Assembly: GCA_029240815.1 (NCBI GenBank)
Contig: JARDZO010000073.1
Coordinates: forward strand, 1 to 23,580
Direction: 5' to 3'
Source of the DNA: Brevibacillus sp.
Lineage (GTDB): Bacteria > Bacillota > Bacilli > Brevibacillales > Brevibacillaceae
DNA: 23,580 nucleotides
Shown: one piece after another, positions 16,899 to 23,490 of the stretch
Position numbering within the stretch: position 1 is the first letter of the stretch
How the letters are laid out: each line of letters begins with the position of its first letter
Notes under the pieces: generated by a model
Database searches by the model: none
Seen by the model: the letters and a program-made list of their open reading frames with translations, nothing else
Told to the model about the DNA's origin: nothing
Program-made: the position numbers and the translations under genes

Positions 16899-17132
16899 TC
16901 AGGCGTAAATGGCGTTCACTTTTTCACAATGAGGACATACTGCTACCTTGCCGGAATGACCTTCTTCATCCTCTACCCGATAACCGGTAATCTGCTCAGA
17001 GAAGCAAAAGAGACATTCCGTATTGAAGTCCATATCGTACTGAGCTTTCCAGACGATCGATTTAAAATCTTCCCCTACATTAATGGTAATGGGAACGAGG
17101 TCGTGTTGGAGACTAGACAATGATCTTTGCAT
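16899..17132 (-). CDS. Small protein with two CxxC pairs, unknown function
   Basis: This 77-residue product contains C40-L-F-C43 and C66-P-H-C69, about 23 residues apart, which suggests a single zinc ribbon. The stretch between holds YRVEDEEGHSGKVAV, two likely beta strands. A modest AAAGGATG ribosome site lies eight bases before the ATG at 17132, and a clear terminator follows the stop; both support a real gene. No family was recognised. The neighbour at 16315-16734 is another small Cys-motif protein, but a terminator separates them. Confidence 0.65.
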   Translation of the reverse strand: MQRSLSSLQHDLVPITINVGEDFKSIVWKAQYDMDFNTECLFCFSEQITGYRVEDEEGHSGKVAVCPHCEKVNAIYA

Positions 17133-17289
17133 CTAAATAACATCCTTTCGCTATTGCAAAGTCTTTTCGTATCCTCTAGCTTTTCCTGCTTTTCAGAATA
17201 ATAAACATTGAAACCGAAAGGAATATTAAGGATACGAAAGAATCTTCCCAAAAATAGGCATATGCCCGTATCGGTCCTGTGCGCAAACC

Positions 17290-17298
17290 CATATCTTA
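17290..17298 (+). promoter_or_regulatory. Possible sigma-E/K-type -10 upstream of the YjcZ-like gene
   Basis: CATATCTTA fits the CATANNNTA -10 of mother-cell sporulation sigma factors, 49 bases before the start of the YjcZ-like gene. No clear -35 was found, so support is partial. Confidence 0.3.
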
Positions 17299-17346
17299 TG
17301 GATGTAAGCACGAGAGGCTTAACACACAGAGGAGGATGTTTATCAT

Positions 17347-17439
17347 ATGAGTAGCATCTTTAATGGCGAATTCGAAGGATTCACTTTAGTATTGATTCTG
17401 TTCATCCTGCTGGTAATTATTGCTTGCAGCTGCGATTAA
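17347..17439 (+). CDS. Tiny YjcZ-type transmembrane protein
   Basis: A 30-residue ORF reads MSSIFNGEFEG followed by FTLVLILFILLVIIACSCD. The Gly-Phe-x-Leu-x-x-x-LFILL-x-I-I pattern is that of the tiny transmembrane YjcZ/YrkS-type proteins that are common, often multi-copy, in spore-forming Bacillales. One hydrophobic helix occupies most of the protein; the end carries two cysteines. A strong GAGGAGG (17329-17335) lies 11 bases before the ATG and a terminator follows. A mother-cell-type -10 lies upstream. Its role is unknown; spore association is inferred from the family. Confidence 0.8.
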   Translation: MSSIFNGEFEGFTLVLILFILLVIIACSCD

Positions 17440-17523
17440 ATTGCTTCATTAAGATGTGGAACAATTAGGCAGGGAGCTGCATATACATTAAAACCGAATC
17501 CTGTTAAGCGCGTTTGTACGCAC

Positions 17524-17552
17524 GCTACCCGTTGTTCTTGGGTAGCTTTTTT
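17524..17552 (+). terminator. Terminator after the YjcZ-like gene
   Basis: GCTACCC (17524-17530) pairs with GGGTAGC (17540-17546), followed by six Ts. Confidence 0.85.
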
Positions 17553-17611
17553 GTATGTAGGTTGTGTACAATACATACTGAATGATATGGAAAGCGAGGG
17601 ATACTCTTCCT

Positions 17612-18724
17612 ATGAAAGATCCACGTATCGAACAACTGGCAGACGTTCTGGTCAACTACTCCACAACCGTACAGCCTGGTGAAAACGTATTGATCTACGC
17701 CATCGGACAAGTCCACGATCTGGTGAAAGCCGTCATCGCCAAAGTATATGAAGCAGGGGGTCACCCTTACGTTCAACTGATTGATCAAACTATTCAACGT
17801 GAGCTTCTCCTGCATGCGAACGAAACACAGCTGGGTGTCATGCGTGATGCAGACGTGAGCTTCATGAAAAAAATGGATTGCTACATCGGCATTCGCGGCG
17901 GCGATAACATCAGTGAACTGGCTGACGTCCCAGGCGACAAGATGCAGCTCTACTCCAAGCTTTTGATGCGTCCGGTACTGGACGTGCGCGTACCTGAGAC
18001 GAAATGGGTCGTTCTTCGCTATCCAAATTCGTCCATGGCACAGCTGGCTAACATGAGCACGGATGCCTTTGAAGATTTTTATTTCAAGGTCTGCACCCTC
18101 GACTACGGCAAAATGGACAGCGCAATGGACAGCCTGGTGGAACTGATGGAGAAGACAGACAAAGTACGCCTTACCGGTCCTGGTACCGATCTGACTTTCT
18201 CGATCAAGGGTATTCCGGCAATCAAATGTGCGGGAAATGCGAATATTCCAGACGGTGAAGTATTTACAGCCCCTGTGCGTGACTCCGTCAACGGAACCAT
18301 TTCTTACAACACACCATCTCCGTACCAAGGATTCACGTACGACAATATCAAGCTGACGTTTAAAGACGGCAAAATCATCGAAGCAACTGCAAACGACACA
18401 GATAAAATTAATGAAGTGTTTGATACCGATGAAGGAGCTCGCTACGTGGGTGAGTTTGCAATCGGGGTCAATCCGTTCATCCAAAATCCAATGAAAGACA
18501 TTTTGTTCGATGAAAAAATCGACGGTAGCTTCCATTTCACGCCAGGTCAAGCCTACGACGAAGCTTTTAACGGCAACAAGTCGTCCGTTCACTGGGATTT
18601 GGTGATGATCCAGCGTCCTGAATGGGGCGGCGGAGAAATCTGGTTTGATGATCGTCTGATTCGAAAAGATGGTCGATTTGTCGTTCCTGAGCTAGAATGC
18701 CTCAATCCAGAAAACCTCAAATAA
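17612..18724 (+). CDS. Aminopeptidase, M29 (AmpS / aminopeptidase T) family
   Basis: This 370-residue cytoplasmic metallo-aminopeptidase removes N-terminal residues from peptides. The M29 metal ligands are visible: E216 in NIPDGEVFTAPVRDS, E281 in RYVGEFAIGVNP, H308 in GSFHFTPGQAYDE, and H327 plus D329 in SSVHWDLV. The N-terminal Rossmann-like half (1-180) includes QPGENVLIYA. Length matches the family (about 370-410). ATG 17612 is chosen over the in-frame ATG at 17582 because GAGGG (17596-17600) lies upstream of 17612 and the family begins near M-KDPRIEQLA. Transcribed alone, ending at a strong terminator. Confidence 0.93.
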   Translation: MKDPRIEQLADVLVNYSTTVQPGENVLIYAIGQVHDLVKAVIAKVYEAGGHPYVQLIDQTIQRELLLHANETQLGVMRDADVSFMKKMDCYIGIRGGDNISELADVPGDKMQLYSKLLMRPVLDVRVPETKWVVLRYPNSSMAQLANMSTDAFEDFYFKVCTLDYGKMDSAMDSLVELMEKTDKVRLTGPGTDLTFSIKGIPAIKCAGNANIPDGEVFTAPVRDSVNGTISYNTPSPYQGFTYDNIKLTFKDGKIIEATANDTDKINEVFDTDEGARYVGEFAIGVNPFIQNPMKDILFDEKIDGSFHFTPGQAYDEAFNGNKSSVHWDLVMIQRPEWGGGEIWFDDRLIRKDGRFVVPELECLNPENLK

Positions 18725-18741
18725 CATCACTGTCCAAAACA

Positions 18742-18777
18742 AAAAGCGAAGGCACCCACCACGGGTCCTTCGCTTTT
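18742..18777. terminator. Bidirectional terminator (M29 aminopeptidase / PadR)
   Basis: AAAAGCGAAGG (18742-18752) and ACCC pair with GGGT and CCTTCGCTTTT (18763-18777), with one bulged C. It serves both convergent genes. Confidence 0.88.
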
Positions 18778-18797
18778 CTATTTGACCTTTCCGTCGT

Positions 18798-19337
18798 TCA
18801 CACGGTCACGGAATAGGCTGGTTGTTTCAACAGTGTCGACGATTTTTGTTCCAGGAACGAAATGGTCGTCTCCAGATGGTGTATCGTATATTCCCAGCAA
18901 AAGCGCTGATACTCGTCAAAATTGGCTTCCAGCTTCTTAAAGGTTGTTTTACTTTGCTTCAATACCTGGCGTTGAACTTCGATACAGCTCTCGATCAAAT
19001 CCCGCTGTTCTTCCTGGCTCCGGCTCTTTCCGAAGAAGATTTTTACCAGCATGTCAGACCGTAGAACAGCCGGTACGATTGGCGTTTGAATCTCTTGCAA
19101 GAAGGTACCTTTGCCTGTTTCCGTAATTCGATACAGGATTTTGTTTGGCTTGCCAGACTGAATGATTTCCTGCTTGGTTACGTATCCTTCTTCCTCCAGC
19201 TTTCGCAGCGCTGGATAAATCGCACCAAAGCTGGCGTCATAGAAGAAACCAATGCTGTTGGTAAACGCCTGCTTTATATCGTACCCACTCATCTCACCGT
19301 AACTTAAAAAGCCAAGTATGATTGTTTTTACGTCCAT
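18798..19337 (-). CDS. PadR-family transcriptional regulator
   Basis: This 179-residue regulator has an N-terminal PadR winged helix (ILGFLSYGEMSGYDIKQAF...GAIYPALRKLEEEGYVTKQEI, about residues 5-65) and a C-terminal four-helix Vir_C-like domain used for dimerisation (about 90-175). ATG 19337 is chosen because GGAGG lies ten bases upstream and MDVKTIILGFL is a typical PadR start; an ATG at 19442 would add 35 unstructured residues without a ribosome site. Ligand and target are unknown. PadR proteins often repress a neighbouring gene or themselves. Upstream is an AT-rich 295-bp gap shared with the divergent HtrA-like gene, with a direct repeat TGATATAT at 19525-19532 and 19539-19546. Confidence 0.88.
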   Translation of the reverse strand: MDVKTIILGFLSYGEMSGYDIKQAFTNSIGFFYDASFGAIYPALRKLEEEGYVTKQEIIQSGKPNKILYRITETGKGTFLQEIQTPIVPAVLRSDMLVKIFFGKSRSQEEQRDLIESCIEVQRQVLKQSKTTFKKLEANFDEYQRFCWEYTIHHLETTISFLEQKSSTLLKQPAYSVTV

Positions 19338-20060
19338 CTCTTCGCATCCTCCATTACCGTTCGTTTCTTTTCTCTCTGTGGCGGCTATGTCAGATAGTTC
19401 CGAGCTTCCCATTGCAAGAACCTGCATAGCCTTTATGTTCAAAATATTCTTTAACTAAATGTATTATAATTCGATTCTAATAATTATACCAATGCTATTT
19501 CTTTATTATATCAATCAAAAATAATGATATATAAATACTGATATATGCTTGACGCTTAGGAAAATTGGGCTTCCCTTCGCTATCCCCTCCCCATAAGATG
19601 ATACATACCTATCTGCTGTAGGGGGAGAATTCGGTGAAAAGTAAAAAATGGTCCCAATATACGCGGGTAAAGTACCCCGTGAGCAGCAGCAGTTTGCATC
19701 CCTTCAATTTTTTTGTGCCAATCGTGGAACGAGTCCAAGAGGGAGTGGTCTCCATCGTCACCGAGGATGCTCCCCATTCAAAAAACATGGATTCCTTGAT
19801 TCGCAGCCTGATGAACGAAGAAGAAACCCCGTCCACCACGGAGCGCAGCTTTGGTTCAGGATTCCTCTTTCATCCCAAAGGGTACATCCTGACCAGTGAA
19901 CATGTGATCGGCAAATCCAAAAACATTTACGTCAAGCTGTTTAATGGCCGTGTATTTGAAGCACAACGCATCCTGTCCGATCGTGTGCGCGACTATGCTG
20001 TCATCAAGATTGATGCCGATTGCAAACTGTTTCCGCTGCCCCTCGGAAACTCCGCCCACA

Positions 20061-20139
20061 CCAAAGTTGGCGAATGGGTCATCAGTGTCGGTTCCCCACC
20101 CAAAGTTGGCGAATGGGTCATCAGTGTCGGTTCCCCACC
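20061..20139 (+). repeat. Perfect 39-bp tandem duplication at the left junction
   Basis: Two identical, adjacent 39-bp units (20061-20099 and 20100-20138) encode KVGEWVISVGSPP twice in frame. Each unit ends with TCCCCAC, the sequence shared with the right junction. The duplicated DNA is host (protease) sequence, not element sequence. Confidence 0.95.
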
Positions 20140-20160
20140 TGTCGCCATAGAGGCAAAATC
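20112..20160. other. attL of the intervening element
   Basis: The host half ends at GGTTCCCCAC; the element half reads CCACCTGT (20135-20142) and TAGAGGCAAAATC (20148-20160). The core TCCCCAC is at 20132-20138. The TC at 20132-20133 is the predicted central dinucleotide. A second copy of the host half, with core at 20093-20099, sits 39 bp to the left. Confidence 0.75.
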
Positions 20161-20181
20161 AAGAACCATCTAATCGATTCG

Positions 20182-21309
20182 TCATTTGCGATTGGAGTGG
20201 ATTTGATATTTAACTGGATTCGCTCGCTCTTCCTCTTTTTCTTCAATGAGGTGCACAGCAAACTGAACTGGCCTGCTGATTGATTCCGCGTACAGATCCA
20301 TCGCTTTCATTTGCCGAAATATTTCTCGACCTGGCTTCGGATTGACCTCAATGAGCCACGACTTGCCATACACGTCCACGCCAATATCCAATCCAAATTC
20401 CATCATGCGGCCAAACTTCTCCTCTAACACAAACGCGATCTGATGGGCCATGAAGTGACATTCCTGTAGAATCTGCTGTGCCTGCTCCTCACCAAATCGT
20501 TTCGCCACGAGCGTATGAAACGGAATCGCCCTGCCTCCCCCGTGAAGATTGGAGGTGGAGCTGCCGCTCTCCCCTACCCTCACACCGCATCCCGTCACAC
20601 CCCACTGGCCTTTTCCGTCCTTTTGGATCAACAAACGCACATCCGATACCCGATTGGGGAGCAGCCCCAGATCCAGACCTTGCTGTACCAGGAAATTGCC
20701 ATTGCTGATTCGCTGTTCTGTGACCCACCGGCGTACCCATTTGCCAACGTCTTCAACATGCTGCAGGCTGGCTTTTTTTCGGGCATAGCGCTTGTCTCGT
20801 CCTTGCAGCTCATACCGTTTCCCACGTGCCGAAACCTTCAGAATGCTTTTTCCCCCCGTGCCATTTCCCGGCTTCACATACAGTATGGGATATTGCTTCA
20901 GCATGAGCTTGAGCTTCTCTGGCGAAAATACGTAGGTCTCCGGAATCCACCTTTTGATCCTCGCGTCATTGGCGAGCAGTTGAGTCACCCTCCATTTTTT
21001 GCTGAATGGGCTGTTGGCAAATTCAAACAGATTACTGTGACGCAGCTTCATATATTCAGGAACTCTCCTGCGAAAGCGATCAATCACGATCTGTGGCCAA
21101 GGAAACCATCTGCTCTCCCAGCCGCCGCCTTCCCTTGGGACAAATCCTTTGATTTTCCGCTCTTTTGCAAACACGTCCTGATATGAAAACAAATAGACCA
21201 CGGCCCCTAACTCACGACCAGCCTTGACCAATCGACTCAAGTAATCTGGTTCCGCAAAACGTTTTCCCGCTCTCCAAGTCAAAATGCCAATGACTTTTTT
21301 GGGAGACAT
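20182..21309 (-). CDS. YheC/YheD-family ATP-grasp protein (spore-associated family)
   Basis: The 375-residue protein belongs to the YheC/YheD family, annotated in Bacillus as endospore coat-associated, with an ATP-grasp fold. Seen here are an N-terminal IGILTW strand, the DRFRRRVP and FxxSxFSKKW segments, ATP-binding strands PILYVKPGNGTGGKSILKV (about 141-159), FLVQQGLDL, SDVRLLIQKDGKGQW, and the metal-binding end MMEFGLDIGVDVYGKSWLIEVNPKPGR (about 319-345; D and E-x-N ligands). The C-terminal 20 residues are charged. AAGAGGTG lies five bases before the ATG. It is element cargo, ending 43 bp from the left junction and divergent from hxlR. Its substrate is unknown for the family. Confidence 0.9.
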   Translation of the reverse strand: MSPKKVIGILTWRAGKRFAEPDYLSRLVKAGRELGAVVYLFSYQDVFAKERKIKGFVPREGGGWESRWFPWPQIVIDRFRRRVPEYMKLRHSNLFEFANSPFSKKWRVTQLLANDARIKRWIPETYVFSPEKLKLMLKQYPILYVKPGNGTGGKSILKVSARGKRYELQGRDKRYARKKASLQHVEDVGKWVRRWVTEQRISNGNFLVQQGLDLGLLPNRVSDVRLLIQKDGKGQWGVTGCGVRVGESGSSTSNLHGGGRAIPFHTLVAKRFGEEQAQQILQECHFMAHQIAFVLEEKFGRMMEFGLDIGVDVYGKSWLIEVNPKPGREIFRQMKAMDLYAESISRPVQFAVHLIEEKEEERANPVKYQIHSNRK

Positions 21310-21497
21310 GCCCGCACCTCTTCCCCTCTCATTTTTCCTATCTATACATATGTGCTCGTGCCTTCGTTTGGAAACGGCGACACAGGAATCAGGCTCGTTC
21401 CCTGCCGCTTATTGGCTGCATAGGCGTTCCTAGTTTGGGCGACAACTAGAAGGGATGAATAGATACACTTCTGTTACTTACTTTTTTCAAGTTCGTG

Positions 21498-21506
21498 TGT
21501 TACAAT
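21498..21506 (+). promoter_or_regulatory. Extended -10 promoter of hxlR, with a TTAC/GTAA dyad
   Basis: TGT-TACAAT (21498-21506) is an extended -10. The region TTAC (21500-21503) ... GTAA (21512-21515) forms an inverted repeat overlapping it, and CAATATTG (21503-21510) is a perfect palindrome. These are plausible binding sites for the dimeric HxlR protein encoded next, which would make it autoregulated. Confidence 0.45.
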
Positions 21507-21546
21507 ATTGGGTAATTCAAACATGTAGGGTAGAGGTGACGCCGTC

Positions 21547-21867
21547 ATGAGTCAAGAATTTGCTGGCGAACACATGTGTCCGAAATACGAAGGGGCGATC
21601 AATGTCCTAGGAAAACGATGGACTGGCTTGATCATCCACGTGCTCTTGCGTGGTCCTGTGCGCTTCAAAGACATTCGGGAAATGGTTCCTCATATGAGCG
21701 ATAAAATGTTGTCAGAACGGTTAAAAGAACTTGAGGAATTGGAAATCTTGGAGCGGAAAGTGTACCCGGAGATCCCCGTTCGCATCGAATACGATCTGAC
21801 AGAAAAAGGAAAGGACCTTCGTCCCGTCATCGATTCCATTCACGAATGGGGTCAGAAGTGGATGTAG
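21547..21867 (+). CDS. HxlR-family regulator, YodB/CatR-like with one cysteine
   Basis: The 106-residue winged-helix regulator closely follows the YodB/CatR pattern: C11-P-K-Y-E near the N-terminus, LGKRWTGLIIHVLLRGPVRFKDI, LSERLKELEELEILER and DLTEKGKDL. YodB and CatR of B. subtilis sense quinones and diamide through this N-terminal cysteine. YodB also has C-terminal cysteines; this protein has only C11, as in the one-cysteine mode of CatR. AGAGGTGA lies seven bases before the ATG. It is encoded inside the intervening element, upstream of the recombinase and divergent from the ATP-grasp gene, so it may tune either. A terminator separates it from the recombinase. Confidence 0.88.
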   Translation: MSQEFAGEHMCPKYEGAINVLGKRWTGLIIHVLLRGPVRFKDIREMVPHMSDKMLSERLKELEELEILERKVYPEIPVRIEYDLTEKGKDLRPVIDSIHEWGQKWM

Positions 21868-21871
21868 TTCC

Positions 21872-21913
21872 CCCCGCCTCGTCCAAAAAAGGATGAGTTG
21901 CGGGGCTTTTTTT
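21872..21913 (+). terminator. Terminator after hxlR
   Basis: CCCCGC (21872-21877) pairs with GCGGGG (21900-21905) and CTCGTCC (21878-21884) with GGATGAG (21891-21897), followed by seven Ts. It should uncouple hxlR from the recombinase. Confidence 0.85.
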
Positions 21914-21986
21914 GTTTTGGCCAGGCATAAGCCCTCCTCTCTTGCTGTAGACTCTAGCAACCTGATGCGACAGGAGGGTGATTCTC

Positions 21987-23429
21987 ATGCGAACAGCTGT
22001 CTACATTCGGGTCAGTACAGAGGAGCAGGCACGCGAGGGATTCTCTATTGCAGCACAGCGAGAAAAGCTGCTGTCTTATGTTCATTCGCAGGATTGGACA
22101 CTAACAAGTCTATACGTGGATGAAGGAGCCAGTGCCAAAGATACCAACCGTCCGGAACTGGCCCGACTTTTAACAGACATACAGAGCGGCGACATCGATG
22201 TCGTGCTCGTATATCGTCTGGATCGCCTCACACGGTCTGTCCTTGACCTGTATCAGTTGCTCCAGAGGTTTGAACGCTACGGTGTGCGCTTTAAAAGCTG
22301 CACAGAAGTATACGATACTACGACGGCAATGGGCCGCCTCTTTATCACGTTGGTAGCAGCACTGGCCCAATGGGAGCGAGAAAATCTGGCGGAACGCGTC
22401 AAGCTCGGAATGGAACAGATGGTCAAGGAACGCAAACGGCCGGGTGGACCTCCTCCCTACGGATATGAACTCATCGATGGAAATCTCACCGTGCATCCTA
22501 CGGAAGCGAGAACGGTTCAGGCCATGTTTGTACAGTACGCACGTGGAGATTCCCCGCGAAATATCGCAGACTATGCCAATCGCCAGGGAGCCAGAGGAAA
22601 AAACGGTGCCCCGTGGAGTGCCAGCGCCATCCTGCGACTGCTGAAAAACCCCGTATATTGCGGGACGCTTCGTTGGAATTTTGCTGACTCCGGACAACGG
22701 CAAAATCCACCTGAAGAATGGTTACTGGAGGAATCGACACATCCAGCAATTATCGACGAGGATACCTTTCTTATGGTGCAAGACATGATTGAACAGCGCA
22801 GCTCGCGGCATCCGCGTGTCCTCTCCTCTGCCCTGCTTTTTTCCGGCATGCTGTATTGCTCTCGATGCGGATCTCTGATGCGGGGCAAAACCACGCATAC
22901 GCAGAGCGCGAGCGGCTCCCCGTACATGCACACTTATTATTCATGCCCGGGAAAGCGGTCCGGAACCTGTGACGCACCAACGATCCGTGAAGATCGACTA
23001 GAGCGAGCCATGCTGAAGCAGCTGATGGAGTACTCACAGCAATCGTTTGAGGTAGCTGCCTCCGTGTGGGACACACAAGCGGGGAGAAAGCAGGAATTGG
23101 AGCTCCAAAAAGAAACCGCGCTTTCACACAAGCGAAAGCGCTGGGAAGATGCCTATGCGGAGGGCTTGATTTCATTAGATTCATTCAAAGCCAAACTAAC
23201 AGATCTCGAAACAATCGCAGAGCCGTTTAACCTTCCCCCCACTATTTCGCACCATCCGGACGGGTTGAGCTTGCTAGGAGACTGGGTAGTCATCTGGTCT
23301 CATGCCACACGTAAGGAAAAGAGACAGCTTACGTCGGGGCTGCTCGAACGTGTAGAGGCTGAAGCGTGCTCCAGCCCGCATACAAAGGGTAAACGCACCG
23401 TGCATGTTGCTCGTTGGATCTTTCGGTAA
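21987..23429 (+). CDS. Large serine recombinase (element integrase)
   Basis: The 480-residue site-specific recombinase has a resolvase catalytic domain (1-150) with nucleophile S10 in VYIRVSTEEQ, and the conserved arginine cluster Y-R77-L-D-R80-L-T-R83. The recombinase domain (about 155-260; GGPPPYGYEL, NPVYCGTLRWN) follows, then a zinc ribbon (C291-x2-C294 and C320-x7-C328) and a coiled-coil segment (about 336-410). All catalytic features are intact. ATG 21987 follows AGGAGGGTGAT; the GTG at 21978 lies inside that ribosome site and is rejected. The stop is 34 bp from the right core, as expected for an integrase beside its att site. No separate directionality factor was recognised in the element. 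Confidence 0.95.
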   Translation: MRTAVYIRVSTEEQAREGFSIAAQREKLLSYVHSQDWTLTSLYVDEGASAKDTNRPELARLLTDIQSGDIDVVLVYRLDRLTRSVLDLYQLLQRFERYGVRFKSCTEVYDTTTAMGRLFITLVAALAQWERENLAERVKLGMEQMVKERKRPGGPPPYGYELIDGNLTVHPTEARTVQAMFVQYARGDSPRNIADYANRQGARGKNGAPWSASAILRLLKNPVYCGTLRWNFADSGQRQNPPEEWLLEESTHPAIIDEDTFLMVQDMIEQRSSRHPRVLSSALLFSGMLYCSRCGSLMRGKTTHTQSASGSPYMHTYYSCPGKRSGTCDAPTIREDRLERAMLKQLMEYSQQSFEVAASVWDTQAGRKQELELQKETALSHKRKRWEDAYAEGLISLDSFKAKLTDLETIAEPFNLPPTISHHPDGLSLLGDWVVIWSHATRKEKRQLTSGLLERVEAEACSSPHTKGKRTVHVARWIFR

Positions 23430-23435
23430 TGCTGA

Positions 23436-23490
23436 GATTTTTGTCTCTACGAGTACATGTGGCTCCCCACTTGGTTTGGAAAATTCCGTC
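23436..23490. other. attR of the intervening element
   Basis: The element half contains GATTTTTGTCTCTA (23436-23449) and ACATGTGG (23455-23462), which match, as inverted repeats, the element half of attL. The core TCCCCAC is at 23464-23470 and host sequence TTGGTTTGGAA follows. The TC at 23464-23465 is the predicted crossover dinucleotide. Confidence 0.75.

Larger units (their letters stand above)
19634..20173 (+). pseudogene. HtrA-like serine protease, 5' part, interrupted before the catalytic serine
   Basis: A trypsin-like HtrA/DegP domain begins with a GTG start behind AGGGGGAG. It shows FGSGFLFHPKGYILTSEHVI with H90 and RDYAVIKID with D120, then VGEWVISVGSPP. There is no signal peptide or membrane segment. 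HtrA proteases next read (A/S)xGxPLGLExxVTxGIIS and later GNSGG with the nucleophile serine; here the frame instead runs through a duplicated KVGEWVISVGSPP (144-156 and 157-169) into ten unrelated residues and stops. The missing continuation occurs on the same strand in the same phase at 23461. The gene is therefore split by a 3.3-kb insertion. As it stands the product lacks the nucleophile and should be inactive. Confidence 0.9.
20133..23464. mobile_element. 3.33-kb serine-recombinase intervening element in the HtrA-like gene
   Basis: The HtrA-like reading frame is lost after TCCCCAC at 20132-20138 and resumes after TCCCCAC at 23464-23470. Everything between is foreign to the gene and consists of a YheC/YheD ATP-grasp gene (-), an HxlR regulator (+) and a large serine recombinase (+). 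The coordinates run from one predicted TC crossover to the other and give 3332 bp. Direct joining of the flanks restores V-G-E-W-V-I-S-V-G-S-P-L-G-L-E in frame. No terminal inverted repeats of a transposon or target-site duplication of IS type are seen; the recombinase type predicts site-specific integration. The exact crossover bases are inferred from symmetry. Confidence 0.88.

Noticed and set aside
16315..17132. MqsR/MqsA-type toxin-antitoxin pair
   Set aside because: No MqsR-like toxin is present, the helical tail is not the MqsA DNA-binding domain, and a terminator separates the two genes.
17075..17311. 78-residue minus ORF overlapping the two-CxxC protein
   Set aside because: Overlaps a better-supported gene in another frame and lacks a ribosome site or family features.
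17525..18592. 355-residue ORF on minus opposite the M29 aminopeptidase
   Set aside because: Long, but antisense to a gene with all metal ligands; begins within a terminator region and has shadow-like composition.
20061..20139. Tandem repeat as a CRISPR or minisatellite
   Set aside because: Only two adjacent units with no spacers, coding in phase with a protease; better explained as a duplication at the att site.
19634..20173. Intact short serine-protease-like protein of 179 residues
   Set aside because: It lacks the catalytic serine and ends in unrelated residues, while the true continuation is found 3.3 kb away in phase.
20515..21186. 223-residue ORF on plus opposite the ATP-grasp gene
   Set aside because: Antisense to a gene with clear ATP-grasp motifs; no ribosome site.
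20139..23463. Insertion by a classical IS or transposon
   Set aside because: No DDE transposase, no terminal inverted repeats on the linear element and no usual target duplication; a large serine recombinase and an attP-like dyad fit better.
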